A stretch of 64,000 bases of DNA from Thermomonas sp. (GCF_029945965.1 NZ_JAQSDO010000015.1:62001-126000), one strand, 5' to 3'; shown: positions 25,355 to 39,554, counted from the first letter of the stretch. Notes: a model not told the origin generated them from the sequence alone. Numbers and translations are program-made.

Positions 25355-25789
25355 ATGAACATTCGTACCGGAATTGCGCTACTGCTGTTGTCCCTGTCAT
25401 TGTCCGCCTGCGCGCGCGATTGCGCACCGCAGGTGAAGGATGGCTGGATCCGCCTGGTCCCAGGCGGCATGCCGATGCACGCCGGCTTCGGCCGCATCGA
25501 CAATGCCTGCCCGATGCCAGCCACGATCATCAGTGCCAGCAGTCCGGCTTACGGTAGTGTGGAGTTGCACGAATCGAAGGTGGTCGATGGCATCAACCGC
25601 ATGCGCCAGCTGCCGGAACTGCGGATTGCCCCTGAAGGCGCGGCCGTACTCAAGCCGGGCGGCATGCACCTGATGCTGATGCAGCCGAAAGCAACACTAA
25701 AGGAAGGCAGCCGGGTGGCGATCGAGTTCAAGCTCAAGGACGGTCGAACCGTGCTGGGCGAGTTCGAGGTGCGCAAGCCGGCGCTGTGA
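25355..25789 (+). CDS. PCu(A)C-type periplasmic copper chaperone
   Basis: A 144-residue lipoprotein (lipobox LSAC, Cys19). It has the PCu(A)C pattern of copper ligands: MPMHAGFGRIDN, VELHESKVVDGINRM and GGMHLMLM, where His and Met bind Cu(I). The family loads copper into cytochrome oxidase. No Sco or cox gene is adjacent. Its stop is followed within a few bases by a large perfect-type palindrome that can serve as terminator. Confidence 0.88.
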   Translation: MNIRTGIALLLLSLSLSACARDCAPQVKDGWIRLVPGGMPMHAGFGRIDNACPMPATIISASSPAYGSVELHESKVVDGINRMRQLPELRIAPEGAAVLKPGGMHLMLMQPKATLKEGSRVAIEFKLKDGRTVLGEFEVRKPAL

Positions 25790-25792
25790 ACG

Positions 25793-25848
25793 AAAAAAGG
25801 GGACGGAGGTAATTAAGGTGCGCCTTAACTACCTCGGTCCCCTTTTTT
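25793..25848. repeat. 56-bp near-perfect palindrome / bidirectional terminator
   Basis: Two 26-base arms flank a TGCG loop; 24 of 26 positions pair. The outer ends are AAAAAAGGGGAC and GTCCCCTTTTTT, so on both strands the hairpin ends in a T6 run. The inner part contains GGAGGTAATTAAGG. It lies between the convergent copper-chaperone and thioesterase genes and could terminate both. The GGGGACGGAGGTAATTAA core resembles a dispersed repeat of Xanthomonadales and other gammaproteobacteria (recalled, not searched). Confidence 0.8.
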
Positions 25849-25858
25849 GGCCTCGTTG

Positions 25859-26268
25859 CTACCGCAACGCCTTCAACACCAAGTCCGGCAAAGCAATCGG
25901 CCGGCCCGTCGCACGATCAATCCACACCGTCACCACATGCCCGTCGGCGTGTAGCACGCTGCCATCCGTGGACCGGATGCGGTGGCCAACAGTGAGGCTG
26001 GTAGTACCGATGTGCTGCGCGAACAGCTCCACGATGATCGATGCCGGATAGTCGATCGGCGCGCGATAGTTGAGCTGCACCGCGGCCAGCAATGGCGCGA
26101 TGGCATCGTTGACCCACTGCCCGTCAAAGGTCTCAAACCAGCAGATTCGGGCTTCCTCGAGATAGGTCAGGAAGTTGGAATTGTTGACGTGGCCGAATGC
26201 GTCCAGGTCGCGCCAGCGCGGTTCGATGGCGTGCTGGAACAGTACGCTTGGATCCTTGTCGGCATCGC

Positions 26269-26272
<4 letters not shown>
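25859..26272 (-). CDS. Acyl-CoA thioesterase, 4HBT/hotdog family
   Basis: A 137-residue single hotdog-domain protein with the YbgC/FadM-like active-site loop [22 protein letters not shown] (Asp in the DxxGHVNN position). It hydrolyses acyl-CoA thioesters; the chain length is not predictable. Its start overlaps the uvrA stop by 4 bases, so it is read from the uvrA transcript. Confidence 0.85.
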
Positions 26273-29208
<2,936 letters not shown>

Positions 29209-29328
29209 CGCCATCGGAAATGTGTCTCTATTGGGTGAGGGGCCCGGCATTCGGCTGGGCAACAGGGCAGGGTACCCAGCCGCTGATTTGGGGGCAAATG
29301 GCGGGATTGCCAGCGGGCTCCAGGAGGG

Positions 29329-29438
29329 CGTCGTGGGTTGGGCATATGGTGCCGAGCGGGCCAAGGATGGCCCGCGCCCGCTGCATCAGTCCTGGACGAC
29401 TGGATAAAGCGGCGGCGCCATATGCCCAACCCACGACG
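29329..29438. repeat. Inverted-repeat pair, 26-bp arms
   Basis: The 26-base arm at 29329-29354 (containing GTGGGTTGGGCATATGG) is repeated in inverted form at 29413-29438 with one mismatch, around a 58-base centre that holds a smaller CGGGCC/GGCCCG hairpin. It fills much of the 357-bp gap between uvrA and rplU. The rest of that gap holds only the rplU promoter and a leader. The structure looks like a REP pair or a small non-autonomous element. Confidence 0.8.
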
Positions 29439-29460
29439 GCCGGTCATGAAATCGAGGCAG

Positions 29461-29490
29461 TTGACCCTAACCCGCTGAATCCTCTACAAT
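29461..29490 (+). promoter_or_regulatory. Sigma-70 promoter for rplU-rpmA
   Basis: TTGACC (29461-29466) and TACAAT (29485-29490) are separated by 18 bases. The start would be near 29497, leaving a leader of about 70 bases before rplU. Confidence 0.8.
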
Positions 29491-29565
29491 TCCGCTCCTG
29501 TCCGGCCTCGATGCCGTGCAGGGACAAGAATAACTACAGAATCCATCAAGTCAGGAATCACCAAC

Positions 29566-29904
29566 ATGTACGCAGTTCTAGTGACTGGCGGTAAGCAATA
29601 CCGCGTGATGCAGGGCGAAAAGCTCCGTGTCGAAAAGCTCGAAGTCGATGCCGGCAGCGAGATCACCTTTGACAACATCCTGCTGCTCGGCGACTCCGAC
29701 GGTATCAAGCTGGGCGACGCGCTGAAGGGCGCGACCGTAGGCGCCAAGGTTGTTGGTCATGGCCGTGCGGACAAGATCCGCATCGTCAAGTTCCGCCGCC
29801 GCAAGCATCATCGCAAGCAGATGGGCCACCGGCAGCATTACACCGAAATCGAGATCACCGGGATCAGTGGTTCCGGCGACAAGAACGACTCAAAGAAGAA
29901 CTAA
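29566..29904 (+). CDS. rplU: 50S ribosomal protein L21
   Basis: A 112-residue L21 with the family start [20 protein letters not shown] and the [16 protein letters not shown] rRNA-binding stretch near 77-92. It binds 23S rRNA in the 50S subunit. A charged C-terminal tail ([11 protein letters not shown]) adds about ten residues to the usual length. It is followed 12 bp later by rpmA. Confidence 0.98.
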   Translation: MYAVLVTGGKQYRVMQGEKLRVEKLEVDAGSEITFDNILLLGDSDGIKLGDALKGATVGAKVVGHGRADKIRIVKFRRRKHHRKQMGHRQHYTEIEITGISGSGDKNDSKKN

Positions 29905-29916
29905 GGAGACGCAGTC

Positions 29917-30177
29917 ATGGCACATAAAAAAGCTGGTGGTTCGTCCCGTAACGGCCGCGACTCCAACCCGAAATACCTCGGCGTGAAGATCTATGGCGGC
30001 CAGGCGATCGAAGCCGGCAACATCATCATCCGTCAGCGCGGTACCCAGTTCCACCCGGGCATGGGTGTCGGCCTTGGCCGCGACCACACCCTGTTCGCGC
30101 TGATCGCCGGCAAGGTGGAGTTCACCGTCAAGGGTCCGAAGAAGCGCCGCACGGTCAACGTCGTCACCACCGCGTAA
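29917..30177 (+). CDS. rpmA: 50S ribosomal protein L27
   Basis: An 86-residue L27 with the conserved [24 protein letters not shown]-terminus that reaches the peptidyl-transferase centre. GGAG precedes the ATG. It lies in the standard rplU-rpmA-obgE order. Confidence 0.98.
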   Translation: MAHKKAGGSSRNGRDSNPKYLGVKIYGGQAIEAGNIIIRQRGTQFHPGMGVGLGRDHTLFALIAGKVEFTVKGPKKRRTVNVVTTA

Positions 30178-31356
<1,179 letters not shown>

Positions 31357-31375
31357 GGCAAGCATGCAGTTCGCG

Positions 31376-31399
31376 AAAAACCCGGCCATGGCCGGGTTT
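31376..31399. terminator. Palindromic terminator after obgE
   Basis: AAACCCGGCCATGGCCGGGTTT is nearly symmetric (CCCGGCC/GGCCGGG with A/T runs on both sides), so it can work in either direction between obgE and rpsT. Confidence 0.75.
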
Positions 31400-31476
31400 C
31401 GTGCTTCCAACATCCGCATCCGCTACGTAACGAATGCGCGCCTACCGATAGCGGGCACGACAAAATCAGACGCAAC

Positions 31477-31500
31477 GAAAAGCCCGGCCGGAGCCGGGCT
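31477..31500 (-). terminator. Intrinsic terminator after rpsT
   Basis: On the minus strand AGCCCGGC-TCCG-GCCGGGCT is followed by TTTCGTTG. A second small hairpin, TCCCGCC/GGCGGGA, stands at 31510-31525 right after the rpsT stop. Confidence 0.7.
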
Positions 31501-31531
31501 TCAAGCACATCCCGCCGAGGCGGGAGAGCGA

Positions 31532-31801
31532 TCAGGCGGCCGCGAGGGCCTTGATGCGTGCGGTCAGGCGGGACTTGTGACGAGCCGCCTTGTTCTTGTG
31601 GATCAGACCGCGGGCAGCGAACCTGTCGAGCAGCGGCTGGGCGCTGGCGAAGGCTTCGGTGGCAGCGGTGGCGTCATTGGCGTCGAGCGCCTTGATCACC
31701 TTCTTGACGGCGGTACGCAGCATGGAGCGCTGGGCGACGTTGCGGGCATTGCGCACGACGGTCTGCTTGGCGCGCTTCTTTGCGGACTTGATATTGGCCA
31801 C
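31532..31801 (-). CDS. rpsT: 30S ribosomal protein S20
   Basis: An 89-residue S20 with the standard [13 protein letters not shown]-terminus and [28 protein letters not shown] motifs; it binds 16S rRNA early in 30S assembly. The start is the GTG at 31801, because the family sequence begins exactly there. A GTG or other weak start is a known feature of S20 autoregulation in enterics. Its own promoter lies 105 bases upstream and it diverges from murJ, a common arrangement. Confidence 0.97.
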   Translation of the reverse strand: MANIKSAKKRAKQTVVRNARNVAQRSMLRTAVKKVIKALDANDATAATEAFASAQPLLDRFAARGLIHKNKAARHKSRLTARIKALAAA

Positions 31802-31906
31802 TACGGGAATCCTGGGTTGATTCTGCTGAAAGCAGTCGTACTTGGGGCTGAAAGGAACGGCTGCTGGCAGGACTGCCAACAATCGAATGAGTCTGGTAGA
31901 CCCGAA

Positions 31907-31935
31907 ATTATGGCGGATTCAATGGCTTGGGTCAA
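31907..31935 (-). promoter_or_regulatory. Sigma-70 promoter for rpsT
   Basis: On the minus strand TTGACC (31935-31930) and CATAAT (31912-31907) stand 17 bases apart. The transcript would begin about 100 bases before the GTG start. Confidence 0.75.
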
Positions 31936-31965
31936 CAACTCCAACTGCATCGGATGTAGGCGGGC

Positions 31966-33627
31966 ATGACCGCGCCGACCACCCCGCCGGGCACACCGCC
32001 AACCAACTCGGCGTCCGGCAAGGGTGGGCGCAGCATGGCCCGCGGGATTGCCTCGTTCGCCAGCATGACCATGCTCAGCCGGGTATTCGGCCTGGTCCGC
32101 GACATCAGTTTCAGCACCGTATTCGGCGCTGGCTGGATGACCGATGCGTTCTGGGTCGCGTTCCGCATCCCCAATTTCATGCGCCGGTTGTTTGCGGAAG
32201 GCTCATTTTCGACTGCCTTCGTACCGGTTTTCACCGAACTCAAGGAAAAAGGCACGCACGCGCAATTGCGTGAACTGGTCGCGCGCACTGCCGGCACCCT
32301 GTCCGCCGTCCTTTTGCTGATCACCGCACTGGGGATGCTCGGCGCGCCGTGGCTGGCTGATGCGTTCTCCAACAACGTGCGACCTGAACCCGGCCAGCAC
32401 CAGCTCATCGTCGACCTGCTGCGACTGACCTTCCCGTTCCTGATGTTCGTTTCGCTCACCGCGCTCGCCGCGGGTGCGCTGAACAGCTTCCATCGCTTCG
32501 GCTTGCCAGCGTTGACACCGGTGATCCTCAACCTGTGCATGATTGCCGGGGCATGGTGGGGCTCGCGCCTGACCGATCCGCCGATCATGGCGATGGGCTG
32601 GGCGATCCTCATCGCAGGCTTGCTGCAACTGCTGTTCCAACTGCCGCAAATGGCGAAACTCGACCTGCTGGTACTGCCGCGCTGGGGTTGGAACCACGCC
32701 GGCGTGCGCAAGGTGATGCGACTGATGGTCCCGACCCTGCTCGGCTCGTCGGTGGCACAGATCAACCTGCTGTTCGACACCTTCATCGCTGCGCTGCTGG
32801 TGCAGGGCTCGCAAACCTGGCTGTCGCAGGCTGATCGGTTCCTGGAATTGCCGCTGGGCGTTTTCGGCATAGCCTTGGGCACTGTGATCCTGCCAACGTT
32901 GTCGCGCCACCACGTCAATACCGACCGCGCCGCGTTCTCGCGCTCGCTGGACTGGGGCTTGCGCACCACCCTGATCATAATCGTGCCGGCGATGTTCGGG
33001 CTGATGCTGCTCAGCGAACCGCTGGTCGCCACCGTGTTCCAGCATGGCAAGTTCCAGGCCTTCGACACCCGCATGACCGCGTTGTCGGTATTCGGCCTCA
33101 GCTTCGGGCTGCCGGCGTTCGCCTTGGTGAAGACCGTGCTGCCGGCGTTCTACGCGCGCCAGGACACCCGAACTCCGGTGCGGGCCGGTGTGGCGGCGCT
33201 CATCGCCAACATGCTGTTCAACCTGCTGTTGCTCGCCTTGCTGTTCCAGATATGGGTGCCAGAGGCCGACAAGGCGCAAGGCACGATGTCGGCGTTGGCG
33301 CATGTCCCCGGCCTGCATTTCGCGCTTGGCCTGGCCAGTGCACTGTCCAGCTACCTGAATCTCGTGCTGCTGTGGCGCTGGCTGCGCAAGGCAGATGTCT
33401 ACGATCCGCAGCCGGGTTGGACGCGCTTTCTGGTGCGCGCCGGGATCGCCAATCTGGTGATGGTTGCGGCGCTGTTGGCGGGCCTGCAACTGGCACCCAG
33501 CTTCACCGAGGTCAGCGCCTGGACGCGGATCGTGTGGCTGGGCGTGCTGGTGGCGGGCGGCGGCCTGGTCTATGGCATCGCGATGCTGGGGCTGGGCTTC
33601 CGCCCGCGTGACTTCCGCGAACACTGA
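31966..33627 (+). CDS. murJ: Lipid II flippase MurJ
   Basis: A 553-residue integral membrane protein with about 14 hydrophobic helices, of the MviN/MurJ branch of MOP transporters. The signature SMTMLSRVFGLVRDISFSTVFGAG near 33-56 and RIPNFMRRLFAEGSFSTAFVP are diagnostic. It flips lipid-linked peptidoglycan precursor across the inner membrane. The first 20 residues (TAPTTPPGTPPTNS) form an unusual Pro/Thr-rich extension; a start at the internal MARG (32035) would give the family-normal length. It leads a run murJ-ribF-ileS-lspA-ispH. Confidence 0.95.
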   Translation: MTAPTTPPGTPPTNSASGKGGRSMARGIASFASMTMLSRVFGLVRDISFSTVFGAGWMTDAFWVAFRIPNFMRRLFAEGSFSTAFVPVFTELKEKGTHAQLRELVARTAGTLSAVLLLITALGMLGAPWLADAFSNNVRPEPGQHQLIVDLLRLTFPFLMFVSLTALAAGALNSFHRFGLPALTPVILNLCMIAGAWWGSRLTDPPIMAMGWAILIAGLLQLLFQLPQMAKLDLLVLPRWGWNHAGVRKVMRLMVPTLLGSSVAQINLLFDTFIAALLVQGSQTWLSQADRFLELPLGVFGIALGTVILPTLSRHHVNTDRAAFSRSLDWGLRTTLIIIVPAMFGLMLLSEPLVATVFQHGKFQAFDTRMTALSVFGLSFGLPAFALVKTVLPAFYARQDTRTPVRAGVAALIANMLFNLLLLALLFQIWVPEADKAQGTMSALAHVPGLHFALGLASALSSYLNLVLLWRWLRKADVYDPQPGWTRFLVRAGIANLVMVAALLAGLQLAPSFTEVSAWTRIVWLGVLVAGGGLVYGIAMLGLGFRPRDFREH

Positions 33628-33694
33628 CGCCAGCCCACTGACCAAGCGCGCGCGACGCGGCCATGTTGCACCGCAGCTATACTGCGCGATCATC

Positions 33695-34663
33695 ATGAAG
33701 AACCTGTTTCGCGACGCCAGCTCCTCGTCGGAGCGTGCTGGGCCACTGTGCCCACAAGGCAGCGTGGCTTGCATCGGTGCCTTCGATGGCCTGCACCTGG
33801 GTCATCGCGCATTGGTCGGCCGCGCTGTGTCGCGTGCGCGTGAGCTGGATATTTCTTCAGTGGCGGTGAGCTTCGAACCACTGCCGCGCGAATTTTTCGC
33901 TCGCGATGCCAAGCCTCCACGACTGATGTTGCCGCGCGTAAAGGCCGAAGGCTTGTTCGCACTGGGTTGCGACCAGGTCGGATTGTTGCGTTTCAACGCC
34001 AGGCTGGCGTCGATGCAGGCCGAGGATTTCGTCCGCCAGTTGCTGGTGCAGCGATTGAATGTGCGCGAAGTGTGGGTGGGTCCAGACTTCCGCTTCGGCA
34101 AGGGTCGCATCGGCGATCTCGACCTGTTGCAGACGATGGGCCGCGAATTGGGCTTCAGCGCGCACGTGATCGAACCTGTACTCAACAACGGTGAACGTGT
34201 CTCCAGCACCCGCATCCGCGCTGCACTGGCAAGCGGAAATTTCGACACTGCAACACGTCTGCTGGGCCGGCCGTATGCCATCGGCGGGCACGTGGTGCAT
34301 GGCAAGCAACTCGGCCGCACCCTGGGCTATCCGACCGCCAACCTGCGCTTCGGCGGCAAGACCCCGGCCTTGTGCGGCATCTACGCAACCTGGGTGCATG
34401 GCGTGGGTGACATGCCGTGGCCTTCGGTATCGAGCTTCGGCACGCGGCCTACGGTCGACGGTATCGAGCCACTGCTCGAAGCGCATCTATTCGATTTCGA
34501 TGCGGACCTGTACGGCCAGCGCATTGATGTGGAATTCGTCGCCCGCTTGCGCGATGAAGAAAAATTCGACGGCCTGCCGGCGCTGGTGGCGCAGATGCAT
34601 CTTGATGACGCGCAGGCGCGTGGCATCCTCCTTCAACACACAGCACAGCGAGCCATCGCGTGA
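33695..34663 (+). CDS. ribF: Bifunctional riboflavin kinase/FAD synthetase
   Basis: A 322-residue RibF. The N-terminal adenylyltransferase domain has [13 protein letters not shown] near 26-38, [10 protein letters not shown] and SSTRIR. The C-terminal flavokinase domain has [20 protein letters not shown] and ends with the AYGQ-like [12 protein letters not shown] segment. It converts riboflavin to FMN and FAD. The ATG at 33695 has a TATACT -10-like element 12 bases upstream. The stop overlaps the GTG start of ileS (GTGA). Confidence 0.96.
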   Translation: MKNLFRDASSSSERAGPLCPQGSVACIGAFDGLHLGHRALVGRAVSRARELDISSVAVSFEPLPREFFARDAKPPRLMLPRVKAEGLFALGCDQVGLLRFNARLASMQAEDFVRQLLVQRLNVREVWVGPDFRFGKGRIGDLDLLQTMGRELGFSAHVIEPVLNNGERVSSTRIRAALASGNFDTATRLLGRPYAIGGHVVHGKQLGRTLGYPTANLRFGGKTPALCGIYATWVHGVGDMPWPSVSSFGTRPTVDGIEPLLEAHLFDFDADLYGQRIDVEFVARLRDEEKFDGLPALVAQMHLDDAQARGILLQHTAQRAIA

Positions 34664-37521
34664 CCGAATCTAGTTCTACAAAGAGCAGTGATAACCCCTA
34701 CAAGGCCACGATCCTGTTGCCGGACACAGCCTTCCCGATGCGCGGCGACTTGCCCAAGCGCGAGCCGGAGGCGCTGGCGCGCTGGGAGGCCGATGGCCTG
34801 TACGCACAGATTCGCGAAGTGACGAAAGGCCGCCCGCAGTTCGTGCTGCATGACGGCCCGCCGTACGCCAACGGCGCGATCCATCTCGGTCATGCCGTCA
34901 ACAAGATCCTCAAGGACATCATCGTCAAGTCGAAGACGGTAGCCGGTTTCGATGCGCCGTATATCCCGGGTTGGGATTGCCACGGCCTGCCAATTGAGAT
35001 CGCGATCGAAAAGAAATTCGGCAAAGTGGGCGTCAAGCTCGATGCAGTCGAGTTTCGCAAGCAATGCCGCGATTACGCCAATGCGCAGATCGACGTGCAG
35101 CGTCGCGACTTCAAACGGCTCGGCGTGCTCGGCGATTGGGAAAATCCATATCGCACACTCGATTTCAAGTTCGAGGCCGATGAGATCCGCGCGCTGGCCA
35201 GGATCGTCGACAACGGCCATCTGCTGCGTGGCGTGAAGCCGGTCCATTGGTGCTTCGATTGTAGTTCGGCACTGGCCGAAGCCGAGATCGAATACCAGGA
35301 CAAGCTGTCGCCCGCAGTCGATGTCGCCTACAACGCACGTAGCCCGCAGGCGGTGACGCGTGCGTTCGGCAGTGAGTTGCCGGAAGACATCGACGTCGCG
35401 ATGCCGATCTGGACCACCACGCCGTGGACGCTGCCGGCATCGCTGGCGATTAGCCTGGGCGCCGAACTCGATTACGTGCTGGTTGAAGGACCGGCACAGA
35501 ACGGCCACCGCCGTTGGCTGGTAATCGCGGAAGCATTGGCTGCGAAGGCACTGCAGCGCTACGGCGTGGAGGAGGTGGTCGTGCATGGGCGTGCGCAGGG
35601 CGAGAAACTCGAAGGCATGCTGTTCGCGCATCCGTTCTATGCCGAGCGCGATATCCCGATCCTGCTTGGCGACCACGTCAGCGACGAGGACGGCACCGGC
35701 GCCGTACACACCGCGCCCGGCCATGGCCAGGAAGACTTCGCGGTCAGTCAGCAGTACGGACTGGTCGAAAAGTACAGCGCAGCGCAACTCAATCCGGTCG
35801 ATGGGCGTGGCGTCTATCTGCCATCAACGCCGCCTGCGGGCGACACTGAACTCGCTGGCCTGCATGTGTGGAAGGCGAACGATGTGCTGGTGGACGCGTT
35901 GCGTGCCAACGGCCACCTGCTCGCGTTCTCCAAACTCAACCACAGCTATCCGCATTGCTGGCGGCACCGGACGCCGGTGGCGTTCCGCGCGACGCCGCAG
36001 TGGTTCATCTCGATGGACCAGGCGAACCTGCGCCGCGATGCAATTGCAGCGATCGAAACCGTTACCTGGTACCCCGCATGGGGCAAGGCGCGCATCGCCG
36101 GCATGATCGAGGGGCGACCCGATTGGTGCATCAGTCGCCAACGTACCTGGGGCGTGCCGATTACCTTGTTCGTGCATCGCGAAACCGGCGAGCCGCATCC
36201 GCGCAGTGTCGAACTGATGCGCGAAGTGGCCGATCGCGTCGAACGCGAAGGCGTGGACGTCTGGTATTCGCTGGATGCCGCCGAACTGCTTGGCGACGAA
36301 GCATCCAGTTACGACAAGATCACCGACATCCTCGATGTCTGGTTCGATTCCGGCGTCACCCATGAAACCGTGCTGGTGGAACGTGGCCTCGGCAAGCCGG
36401 CAGATCTCTATCTGGAAGGTTCCGACCAGCATCGTGGCTGGTTCCAGTCGTCCTTGCTGACCGGCGTCGCGATGGACAAGGCGGCGCCTTATCGGCAATG
36501 CCTGACGCACGGTTTTACCGTGGACGAACACGGTCGCAAGATGTCGAAGTCACTCGGCAATGGCATCGAGCCGCAGGACATCATGAAGACGCTGGGCGCG
36601 GATATCCTGCGCCTGTGGATCGCTTCGGCCGACTACAGCAACGAGATGTCGCTGTCGCAGGAAATCCTCAAGCGCAACGCCGATGCCTACCGCCGCATCC
36701 GCAATACCGCGCGCTTTCTGCTCGGCAACCTGCACGGCTTCGATCCGACGCGCGACCTGCGCCCGCTTGATGACATGGTCGTGCTGGATCGCTGGATCGT
36801 GCATCGCGCTTGGCAGGTGCAGGAACAGATCGCGGCTGCATATGCGAACTACGACTTCGCCGCGGTGGTGCAGGCGCTGATGAACTTCTGCAGCGTCGAC
36901 CTCGGTTCGCTGTATCTGGATGTCACCAAGGATCGCCTGTACACGATGCCGGCTGACTCGCGCGGGCGCCGCAGTGCGCAGTCGGCGATGTACCGAATCG
37001 CCGAGGCCTTCGTGCGCTGGATCGCGCCGGTGCTGAGCTTCACCGCCGACGAGATGTGGTCGTATATCCCGGGCGCGCGCGCGGGCAACGTGCTGTTCGC
37101 GACCTGGTACGACGGCCTGGCGCCACTGCCCCATGATGCCGCGCTGTCTGCCAAGGACTTCGATAACCTGCTGGCCCTGCGCGAGCAGATGTCCAAGGTG
37201 CTGGAGCCGATGCGTGCGGCCGGCGAGATTGGTGCTGCGCTGGAAGCGGAAATCGAATTGCGCTGCGGCGTGTCCGACCAGAACTGGTTGGCGCCGTTCG
37301 TCGATGAGCTGCGCTTCCTGCTGATCAGTGGCGATGTGCGGATCGTGCCGGATGCCAACACCAATACGATTGTCGTGTCCGCGAAGGCCACCACCAAGCC
37401 CAAGTGTCTGCGCTGCTGGCACTACCGCGAAGACGTGGGCACGCACGCCGAGCATCCGCAGCTATGTGGACGTTGCATTGGAAACATTGAGGGGCAGGGC
37501 GAAGACCGGAGATGGTTCTGA
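34660..37521 (+). CDS. ileS: Isoleucyl-tRNA synthetase
   Basis: A 953-residue class Ia synthetase. The HIGH motif is HLGH in [17 protein letters not shown] near 66-82 and KMSKS is in [14 protein letters not shown] near 626. The CP1 editing domain ([31 protein letters not shown]) is present. The C-terminal zinc finger is [12 protein letters not shown] plus CGRCIGNI. It starts with GTG at 34660, overlapping the ribF stop. The ribF-ileS-lspA-ispH order is classic for gammaproteobacteria. Confidence 0.98.
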   Translation: MTESSSTKSSDNPYKATILLPDTAFPMRGDLPKREPEALARWEADGLYAQIREVTKGRPQFVLHDGPPYANGAIHLGHAVNKILKDIIVKSKTVAGFDAPYIPGWDCHGLPIEIAIEKKFGKVGVKLDAVEFRKQCRDYANAQIDVQRRDFKRLGVLGDWENPYRTLDFKFEADEIRALARIVDNGHLLRGVKPVHWCFDCSSALAEAEIEYQDKLSPAVDVAYNARSPQAVTRAFGSELPEDIDVAMPIWTTTPWTLPASLAISLGAELDYVLVEGPAQNGHRRWLVIAEALAAKALQRYGVEEVVVHGRAQGEKLEGMLFAHPFYAERDIPILLGDHVSDEDGTGAVHTAPGHGQEDFAVSQQYGLVEKYSAAQLNPVDGRGVYLPSTPPAGDTELAGLHVWKANDVLVDALRANGHLLAFSKLNHSYPHCWRHRTPVAFRATPQWFISMDQANLRRDAIAAIETVTWYPAWGKARIAGMIEGRPDWCISRQRTWGVPITLFVHRETGEPHPRSVELMREVADRVEREGVDVWYSLDAAELLGDEASSYDKITDILDVWFDSGVTHETVLVERGLGKPADLYLEGSDQHRGWFQSSLLTGVAMDKAAPYRQCLTHGFTVDEHGRKMSKSLGNGIEPQDIMKTLGADILRLWIASADYSNEMSLSQEILKRNADAYRRIRNTARFLLGNLHGFDPTRDLRPLDDMVVLDRWIVHRAWQVQEQIAAAYANYDFAAVVQALMNFCSVDLGSLYLDVTKDRLYTMPADSRGRRSAQSAMYRIAEAFVRWIAPVLSFTADEMWSYIPGARAGNVLFATWYDGLAPLPHDAALSAKDFDNLLALREQMSKVLEPMRAAGEIGAALEAEIELRCGVSDQNWLAPFVDELRFLLISGDVRIVPDANTNTIVVSAKATTKPKCLRCWHYREDVGTHAEHPQLCGRCIGNIEGQGEDRRWF

Positions 37522-38021
37522 TGTCGCCCGTTAAACCTAACGCACTGCCCTGGCTCGGACTTTCCGCATTGGTGCTGGCACTCGACCAGTGGAGCAAGGC
37601 CTGGGTGCTCAAGACGCTGCCCGAGCATGTGCCGGTGCCGGTGATCGACGGCTTCTGGAACTGGTATCGCACATACAACACCGGCGCGGCCTTCAGTTTT
37701 CTGGCCGATGCCGGTGGCTGGCAGAAGTGGTTCTTTGTCACACTGGCGTTCGCGATCAGCGGCCTGATGGCGTGGATGCTTTCGCGCACGCGGCGCCGCG
37801 ACTGGCGTTCCGCATTCCCGCTGGCACTCGTGGTCGGTGGCGCAATCGGTAACGTGATCGACCGCATCGTGCATGGGCATGTGATCGATTTCGTGCAGTG
37901 GTATGTCGGTGAACACTACTGGCCGGCATTCAACATCGCCGATTCTGCGGTGGTTTGCGGTGCGATCGGGATTGGCTTGTTCGGCCTGCTGTCAGGCAAG
38001 CCCAAGCATTCGGGTCGATAA
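37521..38021 (+). CDS. lspA: Lipoprotein signal peptidase
   Basis: A 166-residue inner-membrane aspartyl protease with four hydrophobic helices. The catalytic aspartates are in [15 protein letters not shown] and FNIADSAV, and NTGAAFSFL is the conserved loop. It cleaves the signal peptides of diacylated prolipoproteins. The ATG at 37521 (TGATG with the ileS stop) is chosen because GGAG is nine bases before it, while the ATG at 37512 touches that site. Confidence 0.96.
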   Translation: MSPVKPNALPWLGLSALVLALDQWSKAWVLKTLPEHVPVPVIDGFWNWYRTYNTGAAFSFLADAGGWQKWFFVTLAFAISGLMAWMLSRTRRRDWRSAFPLALVVGGAIGNVIDRIVHGHVIDFVQWYVGEHYWPAFNIADSAVVCGAIGIGLFGLLSGKPKHSGR

Positions 38022-38028
38022 TCACGGC

Positions 38029-38994
38029 ATGGACGTCCTGCTCGCCAATCCTCGTGGTTTCTGCGCCGGTGTCGACCGCGCGATCGAAATCGTCAAGCGC
38101 GCGCTCGAAACCCTCGGCGCACCGATCTACGTGCGTCACGAAGTCGTGCACAACCGCTTCGTGGTCGATGACCTGAAGGCGCGCGGCGCGGTGTTCGTCG
38201 AAGAACTCGATGAGGTCCCGGATGGCGCGACGGTCATCTTCAGCGCACATGGCGTATCCCAGGCGGTGCGCAACGAGGCGGATCGGCGCGGATTGAAGGT
38301 GTTCGATGCGACCTGTCCGCTGGTCACCAAGGTGCACCTGGAAGTCGCGCGCCAGTGCCGCAACGGCCGCGACATGGTGCTGATCGGCCATGCCGGGCAT
38401 CCCGAAGTCGAAGGCACCATGGGTCAGTGGCGAACCTTCAAGGAACCGGGTGAAGGCGAGTCAGGACAGATCTATCTGGTCGAAGACATCGAGGGTGTGG
38501 CCACGATTGAAATCGCGCAGCCGGACAATGTTGCCTACACCACCCAGACCACGCTGTCAGTGGACGACACCCGCCACATCATCGCCGCGCTCAAGGCGAA
38601 ATATCCTGCGATGCAGGGGCCAAAGAACGACGACATCTGCTACGCCACCCAGAACCGCCAGGACGCGGTGCGCGAATTGACCGCGCAGTGCGACCTGGTG
38701 CTGGTGGTGGGTTCGCCGAACAGTTCAAATTCCAACCGCCTGCGCGAACTCGCCGAGCGCGAGGGCGTTCTGGCCTACCTGATCGACGGCGCCGACGAGA
38801 TCGACCCTGCCTGGGTGGCCGGGAAACGCAGCATCGGGGTCACCGCCGGGGCTTCAGCACCGGACGTGCTGGTCCGGGGCGTACTGGCGCGCCTGCATGC
38901 GCTGGGCGCCGCAAGCGTGCGTGAATTGCATGGCGAGCCGGAGAACATGGTGTTCGCCCTGCCCAAGGAGTTGCGCCTGCAGCTGGTGGACTGA
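38029..38994 (+). CDS. ispH: 4-hydroxy-3-methylbut-2-enyl diphosphate reductase
   Basis: A 321-residue Fe-S enzyme, the last step of the MEP isoprenoid pathway (HMBPP to IPP and DMAPP). The three cluster cysteines are visible at Cys12 ([10 protein letters not shown]), Cys96 (DATCPLVTK) and Cys204 ([11 protein letters not shown]), and the catalytic Glu/Thr region is in GTMGQW. It lies 7 bp after lspA. A 14-base perfect palindrome (AGCCGCTAGCGGCT, 38994-39007) sits directly at its stop codon. Confidence 0.97.
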   Translation: MDVLLANPRGFCAGVDRAIEIVKRALETLGAPIYVRHEVVHNRFVVDDLKARGAVFVEELDEVPDGATVIFSAHGVSQAVRNEADRRGLKVFDATCPLVTKVHLEVARQCRNGRDMVLIGHAGHPEVEGTMGQWRTFKEPGEGESGQIYLVEDIEGVATIEIAQPDNVAYTTQTTLSVDDTRHIIAALKAKYPAMQGPKNDDICYATQNRQDAVRELTAQCDLVLVVGSPNSSNSNRLRELAEREGVLAYLIDGADEIDPAWVAGKRSIGVTAGASAPDVLVRGVLARLHALGAASVRELHGEPENMVFALPKELRLQLVD

Positions 38995-39022
38995 GCCGCT
39001 AGCGGCTAGAATTGCGCGCCAC

Positions 39023-39098
39023 GCCGGAATAGCTCAGTTGGTAGAGCGGCGCATTCGTAATGCGTAGGTCGTAGGTTCGATTCCTATTTCCGGCACCA
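39023..39098 (+). tRNA. tRNA-Thr(CGT)
   Basis: A 76-base cloverleaf with acceptor GCCGGAA/TTCCGGC, an A discriminator and encoded CCA. The anticodon loop TTCGTAA in a GCGCA/TGCGT stem gives anticodon CGT, reading ACG. The T loop is GGTTCGATTCC. A TAGAAT -10-like hexamer lies at 39007-39012. Confidence 0.96.
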
Positions 39099-39129
39099 TT
39101 AAATCGATCAACAGCCCGGAGGGCAGGCC

Positions 39130-39474
39130 ATGGACGAGATTTCGCTAGAGGACCTGGCTCTTCTGGACGTACTTAAACGAATCGATCAAGGCGTCGAGTT
39201 GGTGCACGGTGACACCGCCATCAGGCAGCGCATGGTGGAAAGCGGACTGATCGAAGACGATGTCGACGGGCTGCGCCTCACCACCGCGGGCATCGAGTTG
39301 TGCAAGTCGCTGCAGCATCGCGTGGCCGCCGACGCGCAGGTTGAGAAGATCATGCAGAAACGTGCGGTTTCCGAAGTCTCGACTGCAGTCTCCGACGTCT
39401 CGACGAATGGCGCGCAAAAGGCGACTGCGAAGGCTGATCAGCCAGCAGCGGCAATACCTCACCCAAGCCTGTAA
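39130..39474 (+). CDS. Conserved-looking hypothetical protein downstream of tRNA-Thr
   Basis: A 114-residue protein that I do not recognise. The first 75 residues look like a small helical, winged-helix-like fold (LEDLALLDVLKRIDQGVELV ... VESGLIEDDVDGLRLTTAG). The last 40 residues are Ala/Ser/Thr-rich and probably disordered. A GGAGG site stands about ten bases before the ATG, so translation is likely. It could be co-transcribed with the tRNA. A TGTAATTACA palindrome (39478-39487) follows the stop. Confidence 0.6.
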   Translation: MDEISLEDLALLDVLKRIDQGVELVHGDTAIRQRMVESGLIEDDVDGLRLTTAGIELCKSLQHRVAADAQVEKIMQKRAVSEVSTAVSDVSTNGAQKATAKADQPAAAIPHPSL

Positions 39475-39554
39475 CTCTGTAATTACAACAATTGCCGCCT
39501 GCTGTCCCGAAGGTTAGCTCTGGATTGGCCCGCTATCGACGGGTTTTCCGTAAA

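Noticed and set aside
29329-29438. Inverted repeats considered as ends of an insertion sequence
   Set aside because: Only 58 bases lie between the arms and no transposase is encoded there or elsewhere in the window.
37512-37520. Earlier ATG as the lspA start
   Set aside because: The GGAG site directly touches it, leaving no spacing; the next ATG has correct spacing and overlaps the ileS stop.
39475-39554. Intrinsic terminator for the thr operon
   Set aside because: Only a 4-bp CCCG/CGGG stem without a clear T tract is present, which is too weak to call.
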